64,000 nt of DNA from Eucalyptus grandis (GCF_016545825.1 NC_052616.1:7254001-7318000); one strand, 5' to 3'; numbered from the stretch's first letter, positions 48,126 through 60,384 are shown. The notes: a model not told the origin generated them from the sequence alone. Numbers and translations: made by a program.

Positions 48126-51100
48126 CGCTTTTTCACGAGTACTCATAAGCAAGTATAAGGTCTCTGCTTCGCCGTTGCTTGATTGTAGCTTTGTCTCGAA
48201 CCCGTCGGTGCTGAAGTTGCTGGCACTCTGGGCTTCACAATGATCTCATGCTTGATCTTGATGGGCCGCCAATTATCTCAACCTTTCACTGCTGAGTGGT
48301 TCCAAAACAAGGATTAAAACCAAACCAAATAAGTTACCCAACAAAAAGTAAGACTTGCTTGTTATTTAAATTTCCCTTGAGATGAGTGTTACTCATTTTT
48401 TAACGTATAATCCATACCCTTTAACTTGTTTACCCTTTAACTTGTTTTGTTCATTGGTGACAGAGACCCACAATTACTTAGACGAGCTTTCCATTCATAA
48501 AAAACGGACTCAATTACATGAAAAAAGGGCATCAAAACATATGAGCTCCCACAGTGCAAGTGGGGGGCTGGAAATCCAGTTAGGTGGGAGATAATTACAT
48601 CTACGAGCCTTTGCGGCCCAATCCGCAAGCCTGTTTATTCCTCTAGGACAATGGACTATCTTCAGGTTTGGAAAGGACGCCGAGAGAGGCTTGCCTTATG
48701 TGACAGCTGCCGAGACTTCCCACGGGCATATCAATTCTTCCACGAGAGAGGCTATCCAACTCAAGTAGTCTGACTCAAGTTCGTAGATCAGATCGGTTCG
48801 TTCGGAGAAGTACTTGAGGGTTTGAAGACAAGTTAGGGTTTCAGCTTGTAGCGCTGAAGACACCGTGCTTTATGCACAGACCCATGAATTAGATTCACGT
48901 CAAAATCACGGCGTAAGCGGGCTATGGAACATTATTGATTGTTGACGACTTCTCTGAAACATCTTCAAGGAGGCAGCAACACTTCCCAATTTGGGTAGAA
49001 AGTTGATAAAGATGACCTTGGGCAAGAGCCATTTTATTGATACTCCTATGCCATGAATTTGAATGAGATGCTCACCGCCAAAGTTAACGTCTAATGATTC
49101 TCTTATTGCTACAACTCGATCACTAATCCCCATTAATTGTAACGTCCTCTATTCTGACCATGTGAGGATCGGCCATAAGGTCCTAAAACGATCAATCATG
49201 GGCCATTGGCCATGGAACGATCGGTTCGATTGGCAAGGAATCACGGATCGGTCACGACCAACCGACTAACCGACCGACTAGTCACAAATTGGTCGAGATG
49301 TCGGCCGTGAATTTCTACCTACCATACCAATGGGATAGGATCACCAGATCATAAGATGACTTTTGATCATGAGAATTGGTCGTGGGATGATTTTAGATCG
49401 GTGGATGGTCACGGGTCGATCCAACCGGTCGCAGTTTCTGGTCACATGTGATTCCGCCCGATTATACACCGATACATAGACAATCTGAATTGACCAAATG
49501 TGATTTCCTTCTGACCAAAATACATCATTCCCTATTTAATTCTTAGTGATCGGAACGGAATCTTGAATTGGTGAAGTCCGATCATGGATTGAAACTGGCC
49601 TTGAGATCAAGCTAACCCCAAAAGTTGTCAATTTAATTCCTCTCTCCTTCCAATCACTTAGAATAGAAATACCATTAGATCAACCTACTCAGAAGTCTCA
49701 GGGATTTGATCTAGAAAGGACATCTTTTAGGACTAGATTGCATGACTAGATTTTGGCACTCAGTACAACCAACAAAGAAACAACCAATAAGGACTTTGTT
49801 GATAAAATTGATGAAATGCCTTGTCTAGAATTCAGGGAAAGCTACACGTCATCATAGTTTTGAGACAATCTAAACCAGGAGTTGCTTTTGCTACTCTAGA
49901 TCCACAACCACCCCAAGCATTAACACATATAACCCCAGGACAGGAGCAACTATCATTGAGCATATCTTACCATCTATTCCAAATTGACAACCTTACCTGC
50001 CCTGCTTTATCCTTTCCAGTCTATCATTCTTATATTTCGTTTAGAAGGCAAGGATGGTATGACAACCTCTTTGCGCCAAAGTTTCAAACTTTACCCCAAT
50101 TTTCCTTCCCTTCCCCTCCTTCCCAAACAAAGCATTGGTACCGATCCTTGGGAAGAGGCAACTAGAATGCCTAATACAAATCACATTGTAGCAATAAAGA
50201 AAGTCCAGCTTAGTTTGAGCATAGCCTCTAAAAGGGCTTTTCTTTGGGGATAGGAATCCCTATACACTCTAACTTGACTGCCTTGCATAGTTTAACAAGG
50301 TTTGTTCCTTCAAAAAATGGGGTGTCAACAAATAAGTAGAGCAATCACAAGTAGCATAATTCAGCGAATTCACACTACAACAACACAAACATTTTAACAA
50401 GGCCTTAAAAGATAGACTATGATCAGCCAAAGCATACAATTAATAGTAGTTACTGGCGCAACCTATTCTTCATAAGCAAAATTGAGAAACTGATAACCTA
50501 AACCAAAGTAGTAGGCTATTCCTTAGCAAGTTTATGGTCAAATTTCATAAATGGTAATTCTTCCAAGATCACTTCATTAGTTTGAGTAATCCTCACCCAA
50601 TTATTTGTAGGTTTGAACACCAGAAATAAGAAAATGATTATCAAACTAAGTCGTTGGGGAAAAAACGTTAAGTCTTCAGAGATCCTAACGTGCTAACCCT
50701 GATGACACAGATAAACCAATGAACTGAAGAGACAGTTTGTTGTTTCTAGTCATTACATCACCCATGAATTCTTGATTTTTATTAAATATCTCTACCAAAA
50801 GCTGCAGCCACAACAAACAGTTCAATAATTAAGCCCTTCACAACCGATAATCATTAGGCATAATCGTCATTACCCAATGAGCCCATGATCCTTATGTTAA
50901 TCTGTATCAAGGGACTACAGGAGTACTCAAATGTCCCATTGAAAGAACAAGACAGTTGAGTGAAAAGATTAAGCCCTTCACAAACCCCCACACACACAAT
51001 GGCATTTCGGCATTGATATCACTTGTGCCTTCAAGCGCTACAAACTTAATGGAAACAAGAAAACCATTCCCTGTGCCTTAAATTGCTACCATCACTCCAA

Positions 51101-51200
51101 ACATTTCAATTCCACGGTAAAGATTACTAAGCAAACACGAAGCAATAAATCCGAACAAGCATCGAGAACGGACGGGTACGGAAAATAGGAAAAGACAGCG
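48126..51200. other. No gene recognised; probable ARPC5 intron or intergenic DNA
   Basis: Contains a GATCGGT/ACCGATC-rich patch (about 49150-49460) and scattered short frames (48382-48628, 49821-50253) without known domains. I looked on the minus strand for the final ARPC5 exon and did not find it. Confidence 0.4.
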
Positions 51201-51210
51201 CAACACTCAC

Positions 51211-51685
51211 TTCATGAGGATGTCGTAGTACTCGGGATCCAAGGAAGAGAACAGGGCGTCCAGATCCTTTATCGCCATTATCGCTCTGTGCACCACTATC
51301 CAGTTCGCCGACTGCAAAGACCGCTACTTCACCACCTGGAAAGATCTACCGGTACAAGCAGCAAACACCTACCAAAAAATAAAAATAAAGGGCGAACCTT
51401 GCATCGCTCGTCCCGCGTGTTCGGAGGCGATCCTTCAACGTCGGTCTTGAGAGCCTCCACCGGCTTCGACCTACACGCGACGAAACGAAACACAAGGAAA
51501 TGCGGAGGTGGGTCAGCTCAAAATCGATCCAGCGAAATTGCGGACGGAAAGGCGGCAAGAGAGGGATTGAGGAGGGAAGTTTACTGCTTGAGCAAGCTCT
51601 CGATATTGCGGGACTTGTGCTTGATCCTGGAGATGATGGCCTCCGCGTTGTCCGCCTCCACGAAGTCGTCCGTCGCCACCATCAT
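51211..51685 (-). CDS. ARPC5: Arp2/3 complex subunit 5 (p16), 5' three coding exons
   Basis: ARPC5 is the small subunit of the seven-protein Arp2/3 complex, which nucleates branched actin filaments in the cytoplasm; plant mutants have distorted trichomes. Exons on the minus strand: 51685-51585, 51470-51398, 51311-51211, each with a GT donor, AG acceptors and matching phases. They encode about 91 residues beginning MMVATDDFVEADNAEAIISR and including SPPNTRDERCKSANWIVVHR and a C-terminal AIKDLDALFSSLDPEYYDIL. The family continues about 44 residues further (including the conserved YLYRGL start), but no matching exon is seen down to 48.1 kb. Exon 3 does end in a good donor (GTGAGT). So the last exon is either beyond a long intron, inside the rearranged region, or lost. 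The start is the first of two adjacent ATGs; the second (51682) is equally possible. Confidence 0.87.
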
Positions 51686-52465
51686 TCCAGCAAAGCGCCA
51701 AAAGTAATTGCATAACCGGCACTTCGGGGCGGGTGGACAGGCGGAGGTTATTGGGGAGGTAGACGAGGGCGAGCCGGAACGCGACCGACGCGATGACCCA
51801 TGTCCAGAACCCCGAGCGCGCACGCTTCTACTTCTTCGTCTCTATCTTCTGCTTCGTCATTTATCTCTCCTCCATTTTCGCCATCGTGGTTCGATGTGTT
51901 GGCGTCGGGTGCGTAGGGAGGCGAAGGCGGAGGAGACGGGGGCGACGGACTCCAACGCTAACGGAGGCAACCGGCGGAGGCGTCGGCGTCAAGTCGGGTT
52001 CGGGGAGGAGGCGGAGGCTATGTCGGCATCGGCGTCGGACAACCGCGGAGGGGGAGAGAGAGCATAGCAGACGTCGCGAGAGGGGGAGGAGGAGGAGAAG
52101 AGAAAGAGAGAGAGAAAAAAATTGTAGAAAATTCAATCGAGGAGAGAGAAATCTTTTGGGCGGGAGTCGTGACCTGTCTTTTCTTCTGTAGCGAGCCGAG
52201 CCGAGCCCACCCCTCCATTTTCCCGCGGGTCCCAAATGACGCGTTTCGATCTTTGAGTGGTAAGTGCGCACCATGTCAGCAGATGACGTGACGCACACAT
52301 ACCACTTAATATTTTCTCGGGGAAGCTAGCCGAGGCAGCTAGCACGCCACGTCCCACGTGCGCCGATACATAGAAGGAAGATACGAGAGAAGAGAGAGGG
52401 GGCCGTTTTAAGAGGGCTAGTTTTGAAGAGTTCCGGGTAAGCTTGAGGGAGAGAGAGCTCAAGAG
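51686..52465. promoter_or_regulatory. GC-rich upstream region of ARPC5
   Basis: Probable 5' UTR and promoter zone of the minus-strand gene. It is GC-rich with a GA/TC stretch (52078-52120). Many overlapping open frames occur on both strands (arginine-rich), a compositional effect. I could not fix a transcription start. Confidence 0.4.
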
Positions 52466-53124
52466 TAGGGGTGTGCATGGTTTGGGCGGGTGGTTTCCCG
52501 ACCTAGAAGCGGGAACCGCCCACTAAGGACCGGTTTCAAAAATTGGAGGCGGGATCCACCCGTTTGTTACATGGATCCACCACAGGCCGGACCGCCGGTC
52601 CGGTTCTCGGGTGGATCCATGGAACCGATCTTGACGTGAAATAATTTTGGTTTTCAAGATAGAACGGTCGGGTTTATGAGTTGGGAATGAGGAGAGGAGG
52701 TCTATGGTCGAGTTTTCAACATAGAACGGTTACAAAACAATTTTCTGCAGCTGTGGCGGGTGGCAGCCGACGCGAGGGGGCGAATAGCAGCGGCGGAGGA
52801 GCAACGGCGGTGGCGTCGACGCTCGGGGAGGAATCGAAATGGCGATAGGATTAGGAGGAACTGAGGAAGAGACAAAGAGAGAGAGAACCGAAGATGAAGG
52901 GAGTGAGGAGATGAGATTTAATCTAAGGTTTCTTTTAGTAATTTTTTTTTTTAATACTAAAAAGGTTCCGATCCGGTCCGGGTGGGCAAATCCGCCCATG
53001 GAGCTAGGAACCAAACCGGTACCCACCGGTTCTGAAAAATTGGAACCGGGAACCGGACTGGTTCCCTCAAGAACCGCCGGTTCCGGCGGTCCCGGGCGGT
53101 TCCCGGGTATTTTGCACACCCCTA
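52466..53124. mobile_element. Non-autonomous hAT element (MITE), 659 bp
   Basis: Perfect terminal inverted repeats TAGGGGTGTGCA / TGCACACCCCTA. The 8-bp target duplication is CTCAAGAG (52458-52465) and CTCGAGAG (53125-53132), one mismatch. TAGGGGTGTGCA is a frequent plant hAT terminus. Subterminal GGTTCC/GGAACC and CCGGTTCC words recur at both ends. The middle (52745-52920) is GC-rich and has no transposase. Confidence 0.92.
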
Positions 53125-53132
53125 CTCGAGAG

Positions 53133-54130
53133 AGATCTAGTCGGAGAAAGTGAACCAGAGAGAGAGTGAGCTGGAGAGAGGAGGTTCTAGAGGAAGTGAG
53201 TGAGCTTGAGGGTGAGGGTCAGCTTGAAAAAGAGACTGGTCTTCTTCTTCCTAGGGACCTGGACAGAACGGGGTGAAGAGACGGCGAACGGAGAGTGGGA
53301 GGTCTAAGCAAGCGAGAAGAGCAAGAGAGGGCATCTCAGCGTGTGCAAACCCATCCGACGACCTTCCCTGGCGACGTCCTCAAGCTGAACATGTAAGCCC
53401 GGGTCCCCTCACATTTTGTTTCGGGTGTGGTAGGCCGGAGCTTGTGGCCGTCCGACTCACGCATGCTCCGGCCCTCGTCACTTTTATATTTTGTTCTCGA
53501 TGTCTTGCTTGTCATGTGTCGAAGATCCCGATATTGTTCAAGCTACGGTTGAGCCAAGAATAGCTCATTATAGTAGCACACCTCAATTGTTCGACATAAT
53601 GTCTAAACTAGATCTAAAAATTTGTGTTGGCAATGTGCGTTCCTCAGCTTCGACCGATCGTTTGCTCGTTGGGTTGTTTCACCTATGGTTGTCACGGTCC
53701 CTTTCTTTGATCGAGCCGATGTAGGCAAGTGTTGCGTGGTCCCGAACGGTGGAAGGGTGTGTCGAGACTTTCGAGTTGGCCTCGGTTTGGCCATTCAAGG
53801 CAAGGTTGGCCGACGAGTGGTGGTCGGGGTGGATGACTGTGTGAGATTGGGTGTCGGCAAGCAACGGCCTAAACGCCGGTGAAGACTCACCACGGTATCG
53901 GCGTCAAGTGATCTTGGTTCTAGAAAAGGGGTTGCAAGTGTGATGGAGCACTTGGGGAAGGAAGAGTGTTTCTGAAGGTTGATGAAGATGGGCAGAAAAA
54001 GACAAAATGGAAAAGATAAGAGAGAGAAAAAATCATAAAATAAAAAAAATGAATGAGAGTATTAAAAAAATCTATTTTAATCTGATGCGAGTTGGATCTG
54101 TGTTTGGGTCGACTCAATGGGCCAGATTAG
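53133..54130. other. GC-rich stretch without a recognised gene
   Basis: GAGAGAG-rich start (53133-53210), then frames at 53273-53563 and 53491-53882 on both strands with no family resemblance. The style (GC-rich, purine-biased, followed by AT-rich DNA) is like the GC-rich parts of the large repeats at 24 kb and 59.6 kb. Confidence 0.35.
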
Positions 54131-54139
54131 GTAAACCCA

Positions 54140-54560
54140 ATCCGAACCCACTGTCCTGAATATAATAATATTAAATATTGAAAATCTCAAAAATTCAAAA
54201 AATTTAATTTTTTTTGAAAAATAATAAAAATTTAAAAAAATCAGAAAAATTCAAAAGCTTTCAGAGAATATTAAAAAAATCAGAAAAATTCAAAAGCTTT
54301 CAGAGAATATTAAAAAATTCAAAAATTCCGGAAAATATTAAAATTTGATTTTTTTAAAATAAAAAAATTCAAAAAATTCAAAAATTCTTAGAAAATTCCA
54401 AAATTCGGAAAAGTCTAAACATTTCAGTAGTAATTAAAAAAAAAGTCAAGAATTTTTTTGGGAAATTCGAAAAAATTCAAATTTTCCAAAAGAAAAATCC
54501 ACAAAAATTCTTTAAAAAAATCTCAAAAGGTTAAAATAAATCTTTTGGGTTATTTCCTCT
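54140..54560. repeat. AT-rich degenerate minisatellite (AAAATTCAAAAATTC)
   Basis: Built from variants of AAAAATTCAAAA and GGAAAATT. A 39-bp unit (TCAGAAAAATTCAAAAGCTT...) is tandemly repeated at 54241 and 54280. Confidence 0.75.
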
Positions 54561-54839
54561 TGAAAAATGGAAATCTTTCAATCTAGAATATTGGTCAAAG
54601 TTGACCAAGCCATTAGGGCTCTACCTTAAAGTTTTAGTTATCCTTAAAAAGACGAATACCCTTGATTGTGCAATATTGGTACGTTAATTTTGGCCCCCTT
54701 TAGTCTAATTGTGATTAGCATTTATCTTTTCCTTAGAGTTAAATCGTTGCTATCTCATGAAATGTATTTAATGCTTCCCTTGGTTGCTAATTGTTATGTT
54801 AACAATTGTGCACACATATAATCACATCATATGTTTGTG

Positions 54840-55130
54840 GATATTTATAAAATCAATCTAGACTACCTTGAAAAAAAAAATTATTCTTTTTTTTTTAAAT
54901 GGACAAGATTAGGTACCGAAAGGGCAGTAATTGGTTAATTAGTATAATTAAATCCCCGAATATAGATTCTTTAGTTACGTAGGAAGTGAGTTACACTCTC
55001 ATACTTCACTTGGTTTCTAGCCAACCTTAATAAGCTAGTAGCGACTCTTTATTATAAAATTCTTATGAACATCCCAATGTCACAGGAGATATAAGCTTAG
55101 GAGAGCTCGTGCTTAGTTATGGATTGTAGG
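54840..55130 (+). repeat. Diverged repeat, inverted partner of 58620-58870
   Basis: Shares ATCAATCTAGACTACCTT, AAGATTAGGTACCGAAAG, AAATCCC..AATATAGATTCT, AGGAAGTGAGTT..CATACTTCAC and AATAAGCTAGTAGCGACTC with the reverse complement of 58670-58870. Both are probably pieces of one transposon family. Confidence 0.65.
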
Positions 55131-55139
55131 CCTGTCTTT

Positions 55140-55940
55140 TGGGTAATACCCCTCAACTTATTATCTCCCTCGGGGTGGGTCACGATAGTACATTTAAATT
55201 AAATGAAAAGTCAAGTATAAAAATCAATCCAACCTGGCACGTCGTGTTGTGTTTAAGTTATCATGTGCTAATAGATTTTCCCCATGTAATGATTTAGGAT
55301 ACAAATGAAGATGTATAACACCTGGAATTTGTCAATGACTAAGAACTTACTAAAATCTTAGATTAAAATTCAACCCCTTCAAATGGGAAAACCCTGGAGA
55401 GCTGTTACTTACAATCTCAAATCACGTATGAAGTGTCTAAGATTGGTAAAATTTAAGGAATAATAGTAATTTCTCAAATGTGTTATTTAATATTGAGTAA
55501 GTTGTTTACATATTAATAAAACTAGACTTGTCAATTACTGCTCTAGCTGTAATTATTGAATATTGAATATGTTTACAAAAGATCGATCTTCAATGTATTA
55601 ATTGTGTATATCACGAGAATAGTCAGTCACAAACTTCTAACTTTACCTTTTGTCCCAATTCTAACTTTTGTCTTGTAAAAAAAACCTTCGAGTTTAGGTT
55701 TAGTCACAATTCCACCATAAACCTTTTTTTATCCCATAAAAAACCCACAACTTTAAGTCAGTGTCATTGTCTAAGTTGCAGGAGGTGAGGATGCACGTAA
55801 CAATAGATTTGTATAAGGACCTCCTTCCATTGGAGGCTAGAGCAAGGGTCTTGACATGAAGTTATGATCAGAATAGACCAGTAGGTCTAGTTCCATGGTT
55901 GTCCACCCCTTCATCCATTCATCATTGTCTCATTGCATTT
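55140..55940. other. No gene recognised
   Basis: AT-rich, with no open frame worth keeping and no clear repeat structure. Confidence 0.5.
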
Positions 55941-55946
55941 TTGCCA

Positions 55947-56387
55947 TCACCGTCCGAGGAAGTGAGTCGAGCATTGCTCCGCTGTTGAAACTTGACTAAG
56001 CAGTGTCCCTTGCATCCATATACGAGGAAGCCACCGCCCCATTGTCATCCAAAGTGATTTGGCATATGTGACCCCACTGCTGATGGCTTGGGCAAGTTGA
56101 GCTTGGTCGCCTGTAGTTAACAGCAAGGTGGCAGAAGAGTCATCATTGACGTTTGTGCGAAGGCCGCCGCCATTGCCGCCGCTATCCATTAGGAATGCCC
56201 TCTTTGCTCGTTGATTCTCTTCTTTTAAGTGCACCAGTTTGTCGTCTGAAATTACAATTGCCTTCCTTCTGATTTCTTCTCGTCTTTGTAATATTTGATT
56301 TTGCATAAGAAGGACTTGCATTGCTTCCAAGATGGGCAAATTGCTTAAAAATATTAAACCTACTGTATGACGGCCAAAGTTAATCAT
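55947..56387 (-). CDS. Uncharacterised ORF, 146 codons
   Basis: The N-terminal half could form a coiled coil (MQNQILQRREEIRRKAIVIS, then DDKLVHLKEENQRAKR), followed by a glycine-rich patch and a polar C-terminus. I do not recognise the family. Lack of introns, lack of context and the surrounding repeats make a gene fragment or chance ORF more likely than an intact gene. The tail from about residue 110 looks unlike protein-coding sequence. Confidence 0.2.
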   Translation of the reverse strand: MINFGRHTVGLIFLSNLPILEAMQVLLMQNQILQRREEIRRKAIVISDDKLVHLKEENQRAKRAFLMDSGGNGGGLRTNVNDDSSATLLLTTGDQAQLAQAISSGVTYAKSLWMTMGRWLPRIWMQGTLLSQVSTAEQCSTHFLGR

Positions 56388-56399
56388 AAACTTTTCAAT

Positions 56400-57440
56400 T
56401 GTGTTGATTTAGTTCTAACTCTTTTAATGATTTGTCAAGCTAGTCCCAAACTTTTTGATGAAATGCCAATTTAGTCTGCTTGGCTAATTTTAGTCAGATG
56501 TCGCCAATCGGCACCGGTCATCTTGCGTGACGCAACTTATGTGACGTCGTTGTCAGATAAGGCGAGTCCCATGTGAAATTCATACAATCCGACGGCGTAT
56601 GTGCATTGGTTTCACATGTGCTACAACCTTCCAATAATAGCTTTTGATGCATGTTGTCATATGACAATGTGTGGACACCTCAGCTCCGGTCCATAGAAAT
56701 TGCTATCGGACCACAACTTGTCATCGGGATTGTAGGTCGAGTCATAGTTTCTCCAAGCAATTGACCACGATATGACATTTTCTCTACCGTTGCGGTCTTT
56801 GAACTCCAACAAGTTCAATAGAAAGTGTCACGATCCTAACCCCATCTCCAGGGTCGCGAGTGACAAGGGTTACTTTTGCGACATCCCAAGCTTGTAGCTA
56901 TCTTGATTCTTCTTATCTTGTTATTATGCACATGCAGAATGTGAATAAATAACTCCCCGGACAAACAATAGCTGGAAGACTGAGACGTACATTACACAAA
57001 ACACACTAATTAATATTATAATAAGACTTTTACAAGCTCTTTCTCTACAAGCCCTCTTTTCTTTTTATATCACATTACAAGTTTTTCCCATAGACCAAGG
57101 GAAATCCTATCTCCTTTAGCATGACTACAGCTCCCAAAATTGACGTGAGACTTGCATGCTTACAAGACTGAAATATGAGAGGTGAGTTTTGAGAAAACTT
57201 AGTAAGCAAAATTTTTAGTTTTTTACTAGGAAAGCATCTTATCATTAAAGCCTAACAAGTACAACACTCGAAAACAATGTCGATGGCGGATCAATCGCAA
57301 GTTCATTGCCACCTCTCAACTATACGTATGCGATCTGCTTTCAACTTACCAAATAAGCTATTTCATCAAACGAGCACCAACATCACATAATAACATATTC
57401 AATAAATTCATCAACCATATAAATGGTTCTTCCCATAAGT
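56400..57440. other. No gene recognised
   Basis: Contains repeat-like words such as TGTCACGATCCTAACCCC (56826), of the sort seen at plant LTR ends, but no matching partner or target duplication could be placed. Confidence 0.4.
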
Positions 57441-57444
57441 TTAG

Positions 57445-57735
57445 GGGCTTCCCGGCCGAGGTTGGGCATCGGCCTCAAGCCGGCATCCCATACTCTCGGG
57501 GGCTTCCCATACTTCGGGGCTTCATGGCTTAACCAGGGCATTTGGCCATCAAGCTAGGCATCTTGTACTTTCAGGGGCTTCTAGCCGTGGGCTGGGCATC
57601 CGGCCTCAAGCTAGCTTCCCATACTCTCAAGGGCTTTCCATACTTTCAGGGGTTTTCTTACTCAACCAAGGCATTCAACCATCAAGCTAGGCACCCCATG
57701 CTTTAGGGGCTTCCTAGCTTAACTAGGGCATTCCG
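57445..57735. repeat. Tandem repeat, about 140-bp units
   Basis: Repeating blocks contain GGGGCTTC followed by CTTAACYAGGGCATT, then CATCAAGCTAGGCATC, then CATACTYTCRGGGGCTTCC. There are about two full units and a partial third, with substitutions. No coding frame runs through it. Confidence 0.7.
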
Positions 57736-57739
57736 TTCA

Positions 57740-58640
57740 ATGAATGAGGCATCGCTACCAGCACTATGTGATGACAGGTACTTTTCTTTTTAAGTGCACA
57801 CGCATAAGTGCATTACACAAGTCGGTTCTTATTTTCTCTCTTAGCTGACACATGCATTGTCACACTCCGATTCTTGAGGGCGTGCCCATCCCTCAGTGGT
57901 CAATTTAAAATATGACATCTCAAGACGCGTTGCCAATCCATTCATTTTAATACACATGCGGAAGCGTATAAATATATCCCAAAACAGCACAAAGATTGGA
58001 TAGAAAAGCAGGGTCACAATTGCACAACCACAATATACCTTTATACACAGCTAACTAGTTTATTTACAACATTAGTCTATAGGCAGAAGTCTACGAAAGC
58101 ATAAAGGTCTACAAGTCCTCTAGGTGTTCAAATCCCCAGCTGAAAACCCCAAGCTCTCTTGGGAACTTGGGTCCACCACCGCACCACTAGGAGGGTCAGC
58201 TATACCCTCGCCAAGCGATCTCTAACACCGACACTAGGACCTCAAAATCCTAAAAGGGACATTCTCTGGGTCCATTTCGCCCGTGATGATACCACACTCT
58301 GAATTGATGGGGTACCCTCCGAAGTAGACCCGTATCAACCCAGACAATAGTCCTCACAAGCTCATAGACCCAGGCTCCTTGGCCCCTGGGAAGAGGAATC
58401 TCAGTGACCTGCTCAATGACCCTCTTGGGCTAGCCAAAATGTTCCGAAGGAACCGCCATCTAAGGACTTGAAAAGGTTGAGTCAATGACGGGGTGAGACA
58501 ATGTCTTAGCAAGTTCACCCCCTAAACTCTGACTAGGAATGTATCGTGACCTATCTCTCAGGGGGAGGGAATAGGTTTAGGGATATTGCCTAAATGACGG
58601 ACCTAATGCCCATGATTAGACGCAGGCTCTCCCAAGCCCA
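57740..58640. other. No gene; probable LTR or transposon fragment
   Basis: Includes TGTCACACTCCGATTCTTGAGGG (57867), a sequence style common at starts of plant Gypsy LTRs. No second copy is in the window, so I cannot define the element. Confidence 0.35.
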
Positions 58641-58669
58641 TACCCCGCATGACATTCGAGTATTTTTTA

Positions 58670-58870
58670 GGAATTTTGCAAAAAGGAGTTGCCACTAGCT
58701 TATTAGGGTCATTTAGAAACCATACTTCACTTCCTATGCAACCAGAGAATCTAGGGTCAGGGATTTGATTACACTAATTATCCAATTAGTGTCTTTTGGT
58801 ACCTAATCTTATTCATTTTAAAATAAAGGATTTTTGTCAGGTAGTTTGGATTGATTTCATACCTATCTAC
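58670..58870 (-). repeat. Diverged repeat, inverted partner of 54840-55100
   Basis: Its reverse complement follows the order of the 54.8-kb copy (see that entry). The two copies have drifted strongly. Confidence 0.65.
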
Positions 58871-59029
58871 TAACATGTGAAGTGATCATGCATGTGCATA
58901 ATCATTAAATAACAAGCATAGCTATTAAGATCCTAATTGCAGTAAAATTAAACACGTGCAATTAAACATAATTAGATATGTAAATTAAACATACGATATA
59001 ATCAAAATACGAGCAAGTAAAGACCTAAT

Positions 59030-60300
59030 TACACTAAGAAGGCAAGATATGGCAATTGCCAATTAAATCCTACATTTTTTAAAAAATTTTTAATTTTTAA
59101 TTTTTTAAATATATATTTCTTTATTTTTTTTTTTTTTTGAAAAAAAAGGAACCAACCGAACCCGGTTTGGTTCGGTTGGGGGTGGGTCCCTCGACCCGCC
59201 CGAAAAGGGCAAGGCTCCACCAGGTCGAGCCTGGATTTAAATGTGGGTTGGCCCGATTGACGGGCCCACCCCTTTTGTAAAAGGGCCCCGTAGGCCCTTA
59301 AAAAGCAAATAACTAAACCTAGTCCAAAAAGACAAAATAAGCCCAATACATCAAATTCACCTCAGCCCAAAGAGTAAAACAAGCCCGACCCGATTTGAGG
59401 TCAAACCCTACCTAATTGGAGGCTCCTCCATGACTTGCCTCCCGATCCGCTAAGGACACGCTATAGGTCGCCGACCAGCCAAGGACTTCGGCGGTGGGCA
59501 GCAAACGTGTGGCAAGGGGACGGCGGTTTGGAGCTACAAAGTGACATTGCTCGGAAGGGGCTCGGAGCGGCATGCAAGGGGGGTCGGCGTTCGATTTGAG
59601 ACTTGCTGACATCAAGGGCAGTGGTGTTGCGCAGAGATAGTGGCAGCAGAGGAGGCAAGCGGTGCTTGGCGATGGGCAGCAGGCGCGACGACAAGCAAGC
59701 GTTGCAGGTCATGCGACAAGGAGCTCAGCTGTTGGTGTTGGCAAAGCTGGGCGGAGACGAGGCGAAGCTTTGGACGGAGGGTAGCGTAAGTGAGAGCTAT
59801 TGGGCGTCGGAGCAAAGGCGGAGGCGTGTGGTGGCTCGGCAAGAATCGCCGGCGTTGCGGGAGGGTGCTCGTGCGGAGGTGTTGCTCGCGGCAATCTAGC
59901 AAAGGGAGCGGCGGACCGGTAGCGGCGGTGGTGGAGGTGAAGGAGCGGCGGCTTGGACGGCGTCTTGTTGAGGTGGCGAGCTCGGACAGCGACTGGGGCG
60001 AGGCGGCGAGACCTCCTCTCGCCCCTCGAACTCTCTCTCTCTTCGCTCTTTGTGTTCTCCCCCTGCTCAATGTCCCTCCCCTTTTCCCTCTCTCTCCTCG
60101 CTTTCTCTTTAGGGTTTCTGCACGAAGATGGAGGAAGGAGAAGGCAGGGGCATGGGCGGGCCAATACCGAGATCCGACCCGACTTGACCTCTAGGAGTTT
60201 TTTCTTTTTCTCTTTTTTTGTCGTTTTGTTATTTGTTGTTGTTTTTTTTTTTGTGACTAATTCCTAATTTTTGTATGCGATTGAGTCATAAATAAAATAG
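59030..60300. other. Repeat-like DNA with a GC-rich core, no gene supported
   Basis: A T/A tract near 59080-59150 leads into GC-rich sequence (59420-60180) with long overlapping frames on both strands (up to 152 codons), rich in Arg, Ser and Pro. Open frames in all phases of GC-rich DNA are expected by chance. A CT-rich stretch (60020-60115) resembles the one in the 24-kb repeat. Confidence 0.4.
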
Positions 60301-60384
60301 TAAAATTTAGGTGTCAATAGAAGGAAATACGCTTAAAGGCAGTCTATGCACACATAAGACAGAGGACTTACCTTGTTCTAGTTC

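Noticed and set aside
48437..48628. 63-codon minus-strand frame that looks protein-like
   Set aside because: Too short and isolated to assign to any family; possibly a transposon scrap.
51708..52298. Overlapping 119- to 145-codon frames on both strands upstream of ARPC5
   Set aside because: GC-rich purine/pyrimidine-biased DNA opens several frames at once. The protein sequences are low-complexity and there is no domain.
57867..58660. Possible Gypsy LTR starting TGTCACACTCCG
   Set aside because: No second LTR, no PBS and no target duplication could be found in the window.
59603..60267. Frames of up to 152 codons on both strands
   Set aside because: Same compositional effect in a GC-rich repeat core. 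Opposite-strand and out-of-phase overlaps are mutually exclusive.
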